Notes: a model not told the origin generated them from the sequence alone. A stretch of DNA of 64,000 bases from Bacillus sp. DNRA2 (GCF_012843265.1 NZ_JABAIT010000014.1:1-64000), one strand, 5' to 3'; shown: positions 50,610 through 60,333, numbered from the stretch's first letter. Numbers and translations: made by a program.

Positions 50610-52469
50610 CTATTCCATTTTCATCAAATAAAAATAAAAGAGAACTCCTTTTTTGGTATTGTATACACCGAATTCGGTTTCATGCATGAGGAGGATATTT
50701 TTTGAAATGGACAGCCCTAGCCCAGTCCCTCCTTGAACCTGAGACCGTTGCCGTGACGGGTCACTGCGGTAAAAACGCTCCCAGACTTTATTTAAATCGC
50801 TTGCTGGAATCAATACACCCGTATTTTCAATCGAGATTTTCACGCGCTCATTTTCTTCCGCTACTGTTACGAAAATTTTCTCACCATCAGGCGAATGACG
50901 AATCGCATTCATCATAAAATTGGTCAGAACTTGTTCAATCCGCAGCTCATCCGCCATAACTTTTACTTGAAGTAAGTTCATTGTCAGCTGCAAATCCTTT
51001 TTCTCCATTTCAGGGGCGAGCGTTTTACAAATATACGCCAGCAGTTCATTGATATAAAAGCTCTCGAGCTTGATTTTAAAAGTACCTGATTCCAATTTAG
51101 CAAGCTCTAGCATATCGACGATCAATTGATCCATTTTCCCCACTTCTTTTTCCATTGCAGCAAAATAGTAATCCTTCTTATGACTGGCGACGCCATCCTT
51201 TAAAATCGAAATGCAGCTTTGCATCACACTTAGCGGTGTTTTTAATTCATGGGAAACACCAGATATAAATTGCTTTCGAGTGTTTTCTAACTGTCTTTCT
51301 TTTTCAATGTCCTGCTTTAATTGGTCAATATGCGTTTGTAATGTTTCCGATAAAATATTGATATTTTCGCTAATCGCACCGATTTCATCATTTGAGGTGA
51401 TCGGCAGCTTTTCTGAGAAATCCAGATTGGCAATTTTTTGCGTCGTACGATTAATTTGCAGCAGTGGTCTGGCAATTTTTTTTGAATAATAAAATGCAGC
51501 TAGAAGAACGAGCAACAAGACAAACAGAATCAAATAGACATAATAATCCTTCATCATGCCCACCGCCTCATCAAGCGGCTGTAGGGATGTCATCGTGAAA
51601 ATATATTCGGTCTTCCCCTCCACGTTCTTAAACGGTTGAATCAATAACCGATACTTAATTCCATTATCCGTAAAATCGCGGACCATAAAAGCCGAGTCTC
51701 CAGTTAAATTTCCTGATGAGTGGGTGTCAGATAATATTTCTGCTTGTAGTTCGTTAATTTTTTTTGTAAATAAGGCATTCGCCGTCAGCGATTTTGATAC
51801 AGAACCAAAATCGGGAACATTCACTTTTTCAATAACTCCTGTAGTGAAATAGTTTTCGTCAGCATGGATTCGTGGTGGCGCCTGATTTTGATTGTCCGTT
51901 ACTGACTTATTTAGTTGACCTAGATATTCATTGAATGTTTTTTTAAGAACGTTGTTTTCAATACTTTCCAACATGGATGTGCTAACTATTTCAACGGGGA
52001 TGAACGTCTCTCCGCGTTTATATCCATAAATATTAACGTACATGCCTTCCTTCAGTCGGGTTGGTTCATTCCAGAAATCGTTGATATTCATACTATTGTA
52101 TAAAGGTACGGAAAATTTCTTAATCGGTACTTCGCTTGGAGCTTTTCCATAATAATTCGCAAAATCATTGCTAACGATGAAACTAAATTCATTTTCCCCT
52201 TGAATTAATCCATTTTCATCCAGTATGGTAATCCATGAATTATGATCTTCATAAAAGCGATCCTTCAATTCAATGATTGCTTTTGTGTTTTTACCATTTT
52301 TTACGTAGCTTTGTTTAAAGGAACTCATGTTTTTCTTGAGTTCATCTGTCTTTCTTTCTACATAAAATCCTTTAAAAAACATTGTTTGCCCAATAAATAT
52401 GGTAGCGAGAATTAATGAACACAATGCCGAGGTTAATAAAAATAATTTTAAAACGATTCCTTTTCTCAT
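50610..52469 (-). CDS. Membrane sensor histidine kinase
   Basis: The 619-residue product has a membrane helix at about residues 7-29, a large outside domain (about 30-305), a second helix (about 310-330), and a HAMP region (ARPLLQINRTTQKIANLDF). HisKA (GVSHELKTPLSVM) and an ATPase domain with NFMMNAIRHSP, ENTGVLI and GGTGLGLSISK follow. Its start overlaps the response regulator stop by four bases. The signal is unknown. The G1 box reads ENTG instead of DNGxG, as in some VanS-like kinases. Confidence 0.9.
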   Translation of the reverse strand: MRKGIVLKLFLLTSALCSLILATIFIGQTMFFKGFYVERKTDELKKNMSSFKQSYVKNGKNTKAIIELKDRFYEDHNSWITILDENGLIQGENEFSFIVSNDFANYYGKAPSEVPIKKFSVPLYNSMNINDFWNEPTRLKEGMYVNIYGYKRGETFIPVEIVSTSMLESIENNVLKKTFNEYLGQLNKSVTDNQNQAPPRIHADENYFTTGVIEKVNVPDFGSVSKSLTANALFTKKINELQAEILSDTHSSGNLTGDSAFMVRDFTDNGIKYRLLIQPFKNVEGKTEYIFTMTSLQPLDEAVGMMKDYYVYLILFVLLLVLLAAFYYSKKIARPLLQINRTTQKIANLDFSEKLPITSNDEIGAISENINILSETLQTHIDQLKQDIEKERQLENTRKQFISGVSHELKTPLSVMQSCISILKDGVASHKKDYYFAAMEKEVGKMDQLIVDMLELAKLESGTFKIKLESFYINELLAYICKTLAPEMEKKDLQLTMNLLQVKVMADELRIEQVLTNFMMNAIRHSPDGEKIFVTVAEENERVKISIENTGVLIPASDLNKVWERFYRSDPSRQRSQVQGGTGLGLSISKNILLMHETEFGVYNTKKGVLFYFYLMKME

Positions 52470-53149
52470 GATTCTTCCTCAAATTTATAACCAACTCGGA
52501 CAATCGTTTTGATCATATCCGCTTTTGGACCTAGTTTGTGACGCAAATTTCGAATATGGGTATTAATCGTTCGATCATCCCCGCTAAAATCATAGCCCCA
52601 AATGGAGGTAATGAGCTGTTCTCTCGTGATGACAATTCCGCTGTTTTTCATCAAATAGGAAAGGATTTCAAACTCTGTATGAGTCAGATGGACGATTGCC
52701 TCATCAACTTTTACTAATCGTGAAGGAACATGAATCGAAATGCCATTTAGAGACAACGACTGATCATCGAGCCTTGGACTTGTGTAATGAATTGAATCGA
52801 GTAATCGTTTTGCCCGCGCTAGTAAAATCGGAGGGCTGTACGGTTTTGTGACATAGTCATCTGCTCCTAATTCAAACCCCAGTAACGTGTCATCCTCATC
52901 TGTTCGTGCCGTTAACATAATGATAGGACAGTTCGATTTCTTGCGAATCCGTCGGCAAACAGACCAACCATCCAGACTTGGCAGCATAATATCTAAGATG
53001 ATTAAGTGAATATCATTTTCTTCAAACATTTTGATTGCTTCTTTGCCATCACTGGCCTCAAGCACATGATAGCCTGCCTCTGTAAAATAATCCTTTTCAA
53101 TTTCTCGTAATATCGCTTCGTCTTCAACGATGAGAATTGTTTGCTTCAT
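52466..53149 (-). CDS. OmpR-family response regulator
   Basis: The 227-residue product has a receiver (ILIVEDEAILREI, LIILDIMLPSLDGW with the phospho-Asp, YVTKPY) and an OmpR/PhoB winged helix (LTHTEFEILSYLMKNSGIVITREQLITSIWGYDFSGDDRTINTHIRNLRHKLG). It is the first gene of the two-component operon with the kinase. The C39-like gene diverges from it 128 bases away and is a natural candidate target. Confidence 0.92.
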   Translation of the reverse strand: MKQTILIVEDEAILREIEKDYFTEAGYHVLEASDGKEAIKMFEENDIHLIILDIMLPSLDGWSVCRRIRKKSNCPIIMLTARTDEDDTLLGFELGADDYVTKPYSPPILLARAKRLLDSIHYTSPRLDDQSLSLNGISIHVPSRLVKVDEAIVHLTHTEFEILSYLMKNSGIVITREQLITSIWGYDFSGDDRTINTHIRNLRHKLGPKADMIKTIVRVGYKFEEES

Positions 53150-53277
53150 CTTTATACCACCACATTATCCAAAAATAATAGAAATCTTTATTTCATCTTC
53201 ATTTAATATTCATTTTACCTTTAATCCTCTCTTCTACAATAATTTTCGACAAGATTATTGTGAGGAGACTACTTAAA

Positions 53278-54066
53278 ATGACAATAGAAATGAAGATACA
53301 TAACCGAAAAGGTGTTAGAAGGAGTAAGGCCATACTTGCACTTAGCTTTAGTTTAGCGATGATTACTTTTACCTTTCGCTATCATCAAGCATCCTATATA
53401 AATGAGAACGAAGGAAAGACCGAATTGGTTTCAGAAGTACCATCTGAAGCGATAAAAGCTGTTGAGGAGGTACCAGCGAAAAATCATTCATTGTTAAACG
53501 TACCTTTCATTCAACAGAAACCCGAATTACCACGGGGGTGTGAGGTGACTAGCTTAGCGATGCTATTAAACTTTGCTGGGGTTCCAGTATCAAAAATGGA
53601 GCTGGCAGAAAAAATTGAGAAAGTGCCATTTTCGAAAAATGGCTTAAGAGGCGATATGAATGAAGGTTTTGTCGGGGACATGTATTCGATGCAAAATCCT
53701 GGTTTGGGTGTTTATGTGACCCCCATTTACCGGCTAGCCAATCAATATCTTCCTGAAAGAATAATAGATTTAACCAATCAGCCGATTGAGAAGCTTTATG
53801 AAATGATTGATCAGGGTGTGCCAGTATGGGTCATTACCAATTACAAGTTTAAGAAACTGCCCGATAGCGATTTTCTGAACTTTAATACCAGAAATGGAGC
53901 GATGAAGGTTACATACAGTGAGCACAGTGTCGTCATAACAGGGTATAGTGAGGAAGATATTTATCTTAATGATCCGCTTGCAGCCGAGCCCAATACAAAA
54001 GTAAATCGCAAAGACTTTGAGGAAGCATGGCGGCAAATGGGTAGTCAAGCGATTAGTGTGAAGTAA
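53278..54066 (+). CDS. C39-like secreted peptidase
   Basis: The 262-residue product has an N-terminal signal anchor (SKAILALSFSLAMITFTF) and a C39-like domain. It has LNVPFIQQKPELPRGCEVTSLAMLLNFAGV with the catalytic Cys after PRG, TYSEHSVVITGYSEEDIYLNDPL with the His and Asn/Asp. The start at 53278 uses GAGGAG ten bases upstream. It likely acts outside the cell on peptides or wall, targets unknown. It is divergent from the two-component genes and may be controlled by them. Confidence 0.8.
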   Translation: MTIEMKIHNRKGVRRSKAILALSFSLAMITFTFRYHQASYINENEGKTELVSEVPSEAIKAVEEVPAKNHSLLNVPFIQQKPELPRGCEVTSLAMLLNFAGVPVSKMELAEKIEKVPFSKNGLRGDMNEGFVGDMYSMQNPGLGVYVTPIYRLANQYLPERIIDLTNQPIEKLYEMIDQGVPVWVITNYKFKKLPDSDFLNFNTRNGAMKVTYSEHSVVITGYSEEDIYLNDPLAAEPNTKVNRKDFEEAWRQMGSQAISVK

Positions 54067-54162
54067 AGTATGTTTATGTTCAATTAAAATCAGTATTTAT
54101 ATATAATAAAGTTTATTAATTACATATTTAGTCCTTATTTTAATCAGAAAGGAGATCATAAA

Positions 54163-54795
54163 ATGGAAAACTTTTTTCAGTTTGTCCTTATGTGTATTTT
54201 TCTCATTATTTTACCCGGTCCCGATACTGCCATTGTTACTAAAAATACTCTCATCCAGAGTAGAATCGGTGGTCTTAAAACTTCTTTAGGGATTATCTGC
54301 GCTCTTCTTATCCATACTTTTGCTGCTGTCATCGGACTTTCAGCCATCATTGTGAAATCAGCACTTTTATTTTCTATCTTCAAATACGCCGGCGCTGTTT
54401 ACTTGATCTATTTGGGTGGCAAAATTTTATGGTCATTATGGAAAAAGGAAGAAACAGCAAGCGTTGAGCTGAACACAAAAAGTCAGTTTGAAAACACATC
54501 GACTTTTACACAAGGATTCCTTACCGATATCCTAAATCCCAAGGTTGCCATCTTTTTCTTATCCTTTTTCCCACAATTCGTGGAACCTGGAAGCGGCACG
54601 TTTTTACCTTTTCTTATAATGGGTATTACCTTTACGCTATTGTCTGCTATTTGGTTGTTACTTTATGTCTATTCAATTAATCAAATTAGTGCTTTTATGA
54701 AAAAACCGAAAGCAAAAAATATCATTGAAGGAATCACAGGTACTATAATTATCGGGTTTGGGATAAAACTGGCACTAGAAAAGGCTAATAATTAG
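54163..54795 (+). CDS. LysE-family amino-acid exporter
   Basis: The 210-residue product has six membrane segments and the LysE/RhtB signature near the start (MCIFLIILPGPDTAIVTKNTL) and TFTQGFLTDILNPKVAIFFLSFFPQF. These exporters remove basic or small neutral amino acids. AGAAAGGAGATCATAAA precedes the ATG. It is monocistronic with a clear terminator. Confidence 0.88.
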   Translation: MENFFQFVLMCIFLIILPGPDTAIVTKNTLIQSRIGGLKTSLGIICALLIHTFAAVIGLSAIIVKSALLFSIFKYAGAVYLIYLGGKILWSLWKKEETASVELNTKSQFENTSTFTQGFLTDILNPKVAIFFLSFFPQFVEPGSGTFLPFLIMGITFTLLSAIWLLLYVYSINQISAFMKKPKAKNIIEGITGTIIIGFGIKLALEKANN

Positions 54796-54810
54796 TTTTT
54801 TTTTATTATA

Positions 54811-54846
54811 AGACCCTCGATTGTCCGTTATCGAAGGGTCTTTTTT
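54811..54846 (+). terminator. Terminator of the LysE gene
   Basis: AGACCCTCGA and TCGAAGGGTCT pair, followed by six Ts. Confidence 0.85.
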
Positions 54847-54918
54847 GCCGAAGGTCCCTAGGATTCAGGGACTAGTCCTCCAACATCGAATGCCATTGGT
54901 TATCCTCGGTGAACATAA

Positions 54919-55362
54919 TTATTTATCAGTTGCTGTATTTCCCATTGCAATCGAAATTCTATTCCAACTGTTGATTTGATTTATAATTAGTACGAGGTCA
55001 ACATATTGTCTCTCATCATAATGTTCACGTACTCGTTGATAAAGCTCATCCGGAACACGCTTTGTCGGGATTAGGGTTACGTATTCAGTTAACTCAAGCG
55101 CCACTTTTTCTGCATCAGTGTAAAATGTACACTCTCTCCATGCACTAATACAATATAAGCGTTGCTCTGTTTCTCCCATCTTTCTAGCATCAGTTGAATG
55201 CATGTTAAGACAAAATGCACAACCATTTATTTGAGAAGCCCGTATTTTGATAAGTTCGCGAAGTTTACGATCGATATTTGCTGTTTTGGTATACTTCTCC
55301 ATTTCCATCATAATATTAAGTGCTTCTGGTGCTACATTGTAATATTCAACTCGCTGTTCCAT
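54919..55362 (-). CDS. Carboxymuconolactone decarboxylase-like (AhpD-type) protein
   Basis: The 147-residue product has the AhpD/CMD motif: KLRELIKIRASQINGCAFCLNMHSTDARKMGETEQRL, with the redox CxxC and proton-relay His. It probably reduces peroxides or acts as a thiol oxidoreductase. An Rrf2 regulator gene is divergent 183 bases away and could control it. GAAAAAGGGGAATTTAAA precedes the start. Confidence 0.82.
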   Translation of the reverse strand: MEQRVEYYNVAPEALNIMMEMEKYTKTANIDRKLRELIKIRASQINGCAFCLNMHSTDARKMGETEQRLYCISAWRECTFYTDAEKVALELTEYVTLIPTKRVPDELYQRVREHYDERQYVDLVLIINQINSWNRISIAMGNTATDK

Positions 55363-55545
55363 TTTAAATTCCCCTTTTTGTAATGAGATTTCGGTTATTA
55401 ATTAACGACAAAGTTAATCATCGATTAATATAGTCCATAATAACATTTTCATTATTTTTGTCAATTGAAAATGATTTGACTAACATTCCAAATACTCCTA
55501 AGATAAAATATGACAATCCTCAAAATTAAAGGCAGGTAAGTTTAC

Positions 55546-56037
55546 ATGCAGTATAGTGTCGGAGTTGAATACGCTTTACATTGTCTTGTTTATTTAATTG
55601 ACGTTCCTTCCAACGAAAGTATCGGAATAAAGGACTTGGCAGAATTTCAAGGACTTCCAGAGACATTTCTTTCAAAAGTTTTCGGTAAATTATCTAAAGC
55701 TGGAATTGTAAGTTCTGTCCCAGGGGTAAAAGGAGGATATAGATTATCGAAGTCTCCAGAGGATATTTCCTTTTGGGATGTTATTGAAGCAATTGAAGGT
55801 ACTAAACCTATTTTCCAATGTAAAAATATTAAAGATAATGGTTATTTGTATAGAGAAAACTGCTGTAAGCCTACTTCGTTTTGCACCATTAATTCAGTTA
55901 TGCTTTCCGCAGAAGAAAAAATGCGTGATGAATTACGTAGCAAAACACTTTCATGGTTAAATAAAGAACTAGATAGCGTCCTATCCAAACAAATACGTGA
56001 AGATACTCGGAATTTTTTTTCGAAGAGTAAAACATAA
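55546..56037 (+). CDS. Rrf2-family regulator
   Basis: The 163-residue product has the Rrf2 winged helix (MQYSVGVEYALHCLVYL, IGIKDLAEFQGLPETFLSKVFGKLSKAGIVSSVPGVKGGYRLS) and the cysteine loop typical of Fe-S or redox sensing (QCKNIKD..., ENCCKPTSFC). Four cysteines could hold a cluster or a disulfide. It faces away from the AhpD-like gene. GGCAGGTAAGTTTAC precedes the start. Confidence 0.85.
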   Translation: MQYSVGVEYALHCLVYLIDVPSNESIGIKDLAEFQGLPETFLSKVFGKLSKAGIVSSVPGVKGGYRLSKSPEDISFWDVIEAIEGTKPIFQCKNIKDNGYLYRENCCKPTSFCTINSVMLSAEEKMRDELRSKTLSWLNKELDSVLSKQIREDTRNFFSKSKT

Positions 56038-56040
56038 AAT

Positions 56041-56091
56041 AAACCTCTCGTGAAACTCCTTAATTTAAGGAAATTCAGAGAGGTTTTTTTA
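56041..56091. terminator. Terminator, second copy of the 9363 hairpin
   Basis: AAACCTCTC/GAGAGGTTT with inner CCTTAA/TTAAGG. It differs from 9363-9415 at only two internal positions. Confidence 0.75.
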
Positions 56092-56143
56092 GTAAAAAAA
56101 TGCTTACTTAAACATATATCAAACGCGCGTGCGCGACATTCAA

Positions 56144-56632
56144 TCACGATCTTAATTTGACCATGTTATACCAGGTTACTCCACCATGTTGCGATTCAGA
56201 AATGCCATGATTGGAAAATCCATATTTTTCATAAAATGATACTAATTCCTGTTTACATGTTAAAGTAATTCCTTCTCTTTCATTTACTTTCACCAGTTCT
56301 TCCATTTTCGCAATTAAGATTTTGGCGATTCCTTGATTTCTAGCCGTCTTGGACACAGCTAATCCTAAAATACTCTGATATCCGCCTCTGTTTGGATTTT
56401 CATGGATTTCTGCAAAAAGGTCATCTGTTATATATTGTTGATTAATAATAGGGCCATTAATATACCCAAGAATTTCCCCTTCTTTTTCTACGACAATAAA
56501 AGTATCGGCAATCATCTGAATCCTCTGCACAAATGCATCTCTTGTTGCAGCTTCTTCCTTTGAAAAACCTTCATTCTCAATACGTAACAAATCTTCTAAA
56601 TCAGTAGCTTGTACATTCCTTACAGTAAGCAT
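56144..56632 (-). CDS. GNAT N-acetyltransferase
   Basis: The 162-residue product has the GNAT fold: VRNVQATDLEDLLRIENEGF, VVEKEGEILGYINGP and the acetyl-CoA loop SKTARNQGIAKILIAKM, ending with FYEKYGFSNHG. The conserved QxxGxG/A loop is present. The substrate is unknown. AAAGAGGGAATAGAC precedes the start. It is monocistronic. Confidence 0.85.
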   Translation of the reverse strand: MLTVRNVQATDLEDLLRIENEGFSKEEAATRDAFVQRIQMIADTFIVVEKEGEILGYINGPIINQQYITDDLFAEIHENPNRGGYQSILGLAVSKTARNQGIAKILIAKMEELVKVNEREGITLTCKQELVSFYEKYGFSNHGISESQHGGVTWYNMVKLRS

Positions 56633-57261
56633 ATTGTCTATTCCCTCTTTTCTCGATGTAGGTCTTTTTCCTACTCCGAGCTTTTCCCCTTTTATTTACC
56701 AAGTTTTTGTCAGCCCTATGATCCAACAAATATTTTGCAGTTTGCGAGGTGACTTGCGTAATTTGTATAGTTGTTTGTTCCTCAATGTGCTCGAATAAAA
56801 TCGTATATCAATTTATTTAATTTTGTCGCAGACTTTGTGGGAATTTGATGCTTTTCATCAATAAATTTTAATTGATTATTTGGTAAATTTTCATGTAAGA
56901 CCTTGGCGTATTTATGAAATGATTTATCTCTTGTTCCGTATACGAGTAAAATTGGCTGGTTAATACTATTTAACTGATTGGTGCACTTATAGTGTAGACT
57001 ATAAGTATAATATTGCTCGATATTTCTTGCATCACCTTTTAGTGATTCTCTATACATGTGCCTAAAAATTTCCTTTGTATTTGAATTTCCCCATGAAATG
57101 GCTAGTCCCAACATACCGATAATTCCTGGTTTCGAAAGCAAACTTGCCAAAGAAATTCTTTTTTCTAGATACCAATCACTAACGGTGTTTGTCAAGAAAG
57201 TTGTCGTATTTGTTCCTTTTCATATCTTCATGCAAAAACACTACCACGTATCGCTAGCTGA

Positions 57262-57310
57262 CCACCTTAAAAATAAATGGATCTTACGGTTCCATCCATT
57301 TTTAAGGTGG
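57262..57310 (-). terminator. Hairpin inside the IS3 element
   Basis: CCACCTTAAAAAT and ATTTTTAAGGTGG with ATGGA/TCCAT inside form a long stem after the transposase stop. Confidence 0.5.
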
Positions 57311-57352
57311 AAAATTATGCCCCCATCAAACATTCCACACGAAATTCGTAAT

Positions 57353-58417
57353 TTACTTGTTTTCTAGATTATCTTTCATTGGGTTTAATGCTACTGAATT
57401 ATGTGCAGTCCAATCCCTTGTTGAACGTGACCATCGTTCTGGATGCTTTAATTTTGCTTCTTCATAGATTTCTTTTCTCTTCTCGAGAACCTCAATATAT
57501 TCTCCAGTATGACACTGATGTGGTGTCACAAATTTTAAGCCACTATGTTGATGTTCAACGTTATACCAATAGACAAATTTAGCTGCCCAAATACGTGCCG
57601 ATTCAAGTGTATCAAAGCCTTTAAATGGATAATCAGGTCGGTATTTCATGGTTCTAAACATCGCTTCAGAATAGGGATTATCGTTGCTGACTCTTGGTCT
57701 TGAATAGGAGCTCTGAATTCCTAGCTTTTCAAGCAAGGCCTGAAAGGTCGCAGCTTTCATGGGGCTCCCATTATCCGAATGAAGAACCAGAGGTTCACCT
57801 GCAATTCTTTCACTAATAACGGTTTTCTTAACTAGTTCTTCGGCATATACAGCGTCTTCAGATTCCCAAACTTCCCATCCAACTACCTTACGGCTAAATA
57901 TATCAATGATCATATACAGTCGGTAATAGGCACCCTTAATAGGACCTGGAACCCATGTAATATCCCATGTCCATACTTGATTTGGCTTCGTTGCCAAGTA
58001 GCTTTCCGGAAGCTTTCGCTCCGGTCGTTTGCTTCTTCCACGATGATTTTGCATAAATTCAAAACGTAATACACGGTAGAAACTAGATTCAGAAGCGATG
58101 TATATAGATTGGTCGGCCAACTTGGGTACAATTTGTGAAGGTGGCAAATGAGCGAACTCTTCTTTTTTAACCACTTCTAGAATTTCCTGTTTTTCTTCAG
58201 GGGTTAACTTGTTTTTTGGCTCAGGTCTGATCACAAGCGGACGTTGGTCTTCTTTGATGCCACCTTCTGATATCCAGCGTTCGTAAGTCCGTACACTAAT
58301 ATTAAGCTCTCGACAAGCTTCGGCTAATCGCGCACCATGTTGATTGGCTTCTCTGATTAGTTCTACTGCTAATGCGCGATCTGACGGGCGAATCATTCTT
58401 CCCCTGGGTCCCCCCAA
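57353..58417 (-). CDS. IS3 transposase OrfB (DDE integrase core)
   Basis: The 354-residue product has an HTH part (DRALAVELIREANQHGARLAEACRELNISVRTYERW) and an rve core with the DDE triad: TWDITWVPGP, LHSDNGSPM and NPYSEAMFRTMKYRP (Glu). It overlaps OrfA by 25 bases in a different frame near GGGGGGACCC, a likely place for programmed frameshifting to make the fused transposase. The ORF looks intact. Confidence 0.92.
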   Translation of the reverse strand: MGGPRGRMIRPSDRALAVELIREANQHGARLAEACRELNISVRTYERWISEGGIKEDQRPLVIRPEPKNKLTPEEKQEILEVVKKEEFAHLPPSQIVPKLADQSIYIASESSFYRVLRFEFMQNHRGRSKRPERKLPESYLATKPNQVWTWDITWVPGPIKGAYYRLYMIIDIFSRKVVGWEVWESEDAVYAEELVKKTVISERIAGEPLVLHSDNGSPMKAATFQALLEKLGIQSSYSRPRVSNDNPYSEAMFRTMKYRPDYPFKGFDTLESARIWAAKFVYWYNVEHQHSGLKFVTPHQCHTGEYIEVLEKRKEIYEEAKLKHPERWSRSTRDWTAHNSVALNPMKDNLENK

Positions 58418-58905
58418 ATCGCTTGGGCCTTTTTTCTTAAAAGTAATAATGCCGCAGCTTCAGCCAGTGCTTTCTCTTTTATTCTTAAATCTTTCTCTAT
58501 GGTTTTAGATCGTTTTTTTTCTTCTTTTAGTTCTTGATTCAATTGTTTGGTTTGATCAAATGCACGCCCATTTGCGTTTAGACAAGCAGCTCTCCAAGCA
58601 TCAATCTGTTCTTTGTAGAGACCTTTTTTTCGGCAGTATTCAGCCAATTCTGTATGGTTTAAGGAGAAGGTTTCCATCACGATCAGGAACTTGTCCTCAC
58701 TATTCCACTGTTCGGATCCTTGACCATCACCAGGAGTGGCACTCCCACCAATACGAGATTCCCTCCGCCATTTGTAAAGGGTCGTTTCAGTTATTCCAGT
58801 CTCTTCACTTAATTGATTAATAGATTCATTGTTTGGTGGCATCATTCTTCTTAAAACAGACTCTTTGAATTCCTTGCTATATCGTTGCCCAGGTTTACTC
58901 CTCAT
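58393..58905 (-). CDS. IS3 transposase OrfA
   Basis: The 170-residue product begins MRSKPGQRYSKEFKESVLRR and has an IS3 OrfA helix-turn-helix (INQLSEETGITETTLYKWRRE). A coiled-coil tail follows (LNQELKEEKKRSKTIEKDLRIKEKALAEAAALLLL). It binds the element ends and multimerises. GGAGGGCAATCGAC precedes the start. The 3' end overlaps OrfB. Confidence 0.92.
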   Translation of the reverse strand: MRSKPGQRYSKEFKESVLRRMMPPNNESINQLSEETGITETTLYKWRRESRIGGSATPGDGQGSEQWNSEDKFLIVMETFSLNHTELAEYCRKKGLYKEQIDAWRAACLNANGRAFDQTKQLNQELKEEKKRSKTIEKDLRIKEKALAEAAALLLLRKKAQAIWGDPGEE

Positions 58906-59523
58906 GTCGATTGCCCTCCGTGTTTTTTTATAATTATAACACTAAAGTTCTATACGACATCTAGCCTAACACAGGGGGCTAACCTCAGACATTCCGCTAA
59001 TGACTATGCCTCCAAATGCCCGGTCGGAGTATGACTGTAAAAATTCAAATACAATTGAACCCCCAGTCGAATAACCACAAAGGAAAGCTTTATTGATTCC
59101 AAGATAATCCAATATGTTTTTGATATCTTCCACAATTAACGAATAAGTAATGGGTTGAACTGAATACTGACTTCTTCCGTGACCTCGAATATCAAAAGTG
59201 ATTACTCTAAAATTTTTAGATAATTCATCTACTTGATATTCGAAATTTGCGCTTGTGAGTAATGGAGGGTGAATAAAAACAACTGAAGGTCCCTCTCCTT
59301 TAACCTTATAATAAAGGCTGATACTGCCCAAATCCAACAATGGCATGATGCTAAACACCTCAGTAGTCAAAGTGGTTCTAAATACAATTTATCCATTATT
59401 TTAATGAAAATACACCACTATTATTTCTTTATAATAGGAGTTATTTTATTAATGGCTTCCTTATTGGTATTATTCTTAACAAATAGGATTACCATACTTT
59501 TGAAATAAATCCATGAAAACTTC

Positions 59524-59570
59524 CTGTCCAATTCGGACAGTCTGATTAATTAGGTAATCAGACTGTTACT
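59524..59570 (+). promoter_or_regulatory. Two adjacent hairpins upstream of the DUF421 gene
   Basis: CTGTCC/GGACAG (59524-59540) and AGTCTGATTA/TAATCAGACT (59539-59564), the second followed by GTTACTTTTTGG. It may be a terminator of a lost transcript or an attenuator in the DUF421 leader. Confidence 0.45.
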
Positions 59571-59628
59571 TTTTGGACATATTATCCATGTCTTTATCAT
59601 TAATTTTTATCCGAAGGGAGAATGTCAA

Positions 59629-60333
59629 ATGGACTTTTTTCATGGTCAAGAAACACTTACGGCCATTCAATGGGTTTTAAGGGCGGTAGTAGGCTATTTG
59701 TTTATGCTTATCATGGCAAAATTAATGGGACAGCGATCCATTTCGCAGCTAAATTTGCTCGATTTTGCGATTGCTGTAGTCATTGGCAACATTATCGCCC
59801 ACCCTTTGTCTGACGAAAAATTAGGCTTAAAAGGATCTATGATCACGATGAGTGTACTTGTCTTTTTATACGTATCAAGTGTTTTCGTATTATTAAAATC
59901 AAAATATTTAAGGAAATTCGTTTTGCCTAATCCATTCCCATTAATTAAAGATGGTCAATTTGTTTATAAAAACTTAACGAAGGCAAGAATTTCAGTGGAT
60001 TACATATTATCAGAGGCCAGAAAAGAAAATATTGATGATCTTAAAAAACTTTCGCTAGCCTTATGGGAGCCTGATGGAACGATTTCATTTTTTGTCAGTC
60101 CTAATTATCAAGCTGTTACCCGGGGTGATTTAAATATTATGACGGAGCCGTTTGATTTTCCAAAAATTGTTGTAAGAGAGGGGAATATAGAAAAATCCGT
60201 CCTGCAGCAAGCAGGAAAAGAGGAAAACTGGCTCCTATCAGTCTTAAAAACAAATCATAATGTTGTCCTGGAAGATGTGTTATTAGCCACTATAGATAAG
60301 AGTTATCAGTTAAAAATCTTCTTATATCGATAA
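59629..60333 (+). CDS. DUF421 (YetF-like) membrane protein
   Basis: The 234-residue product has three N-terminal membrane segments with LIMAKLMGQRSISQLNLLDFAIAVVIGNIIAHPLS, the DUF421 signature. A soluble C-terminal domain follows (PFPLIKDGQFVYKNLTKARISVDYILSEARKENI). Related spore-membrane proteins occur in bacilli (YetF, YdfR, YrbG); the function is not settled. GAAGGGAGAATGTCAA precedes the start. It is monocistronic. Confidence 0.85.
   Translation: MDFFHGQETLTAIQWVLRAVVGYLFMLIMAKLMGQRSISQLNLLDFAIAVVIGNIIAHPLSDEKLGLKGSMITMSVLVFLYVSSVFVLLKSKYLRKFVLPNPFPLIKDGQFVYKNLTKARISVDYILSEARKENIDDLKKLSLALWEPDGTISFFVSPNYQAVTRGDLNIMTEPFDFPKIVVREGNIEKSVLQQAGKEENWLLSVLKTNHNVVLEDVLLATIDKSYQLKIFLYR

Larger units (their letters stand above)
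57186..58973 (-). mobile_element. IS3-family insertion sequence
   Basis: Two overlapping transposase frames are bounded by imperfect ends (TGTGTTAGGCTAG...TGTCGTAT at the right, TGTTTGTCAAGAAAG...TGTCGTAT at the left). The exact ends and the target duplication are not certain: flanks read AGCCCCC and CCGTTAG on the minus strand. About 1.79 kb. Confidence 0.8.
56782..59346 (-). pseudogene. Alpha/beta hydrolase gene interrupted by IS3
   Basis: The 5' part (58974-59346) encodes MPLLDLGSISLYYKVKGEG, RVITFDIRGHGRS and LCGYSTGGS (nucleophile elbow). The 3' part (56782-57185) encodes QPILLVYGTRDKSF (acid) and DEKHQIPTKS (His). Together they are a normal hydrolase of about 255 residues, cut after ISGMSEVS. 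The start at 59346 has GAGGTG upstream. The catalytic set is complete but split, so the gene is inactive unless the element leaves. Confidence 0.85.

Noticed and set aside
56120-56137. Alternating CGCGCGTGCGCG as Z-DNA or an origin element
   Set aside because: It is only about 12 bases long, a single occurrence beside the end of a GNAT gene, with no supporting structure.
57186-58973. Clear target-site duplication for the IS3 element
   Set aside because: Flanks AGCCCCC and CCGTTAG do not give an unambiguous repeat, so none is claimed.
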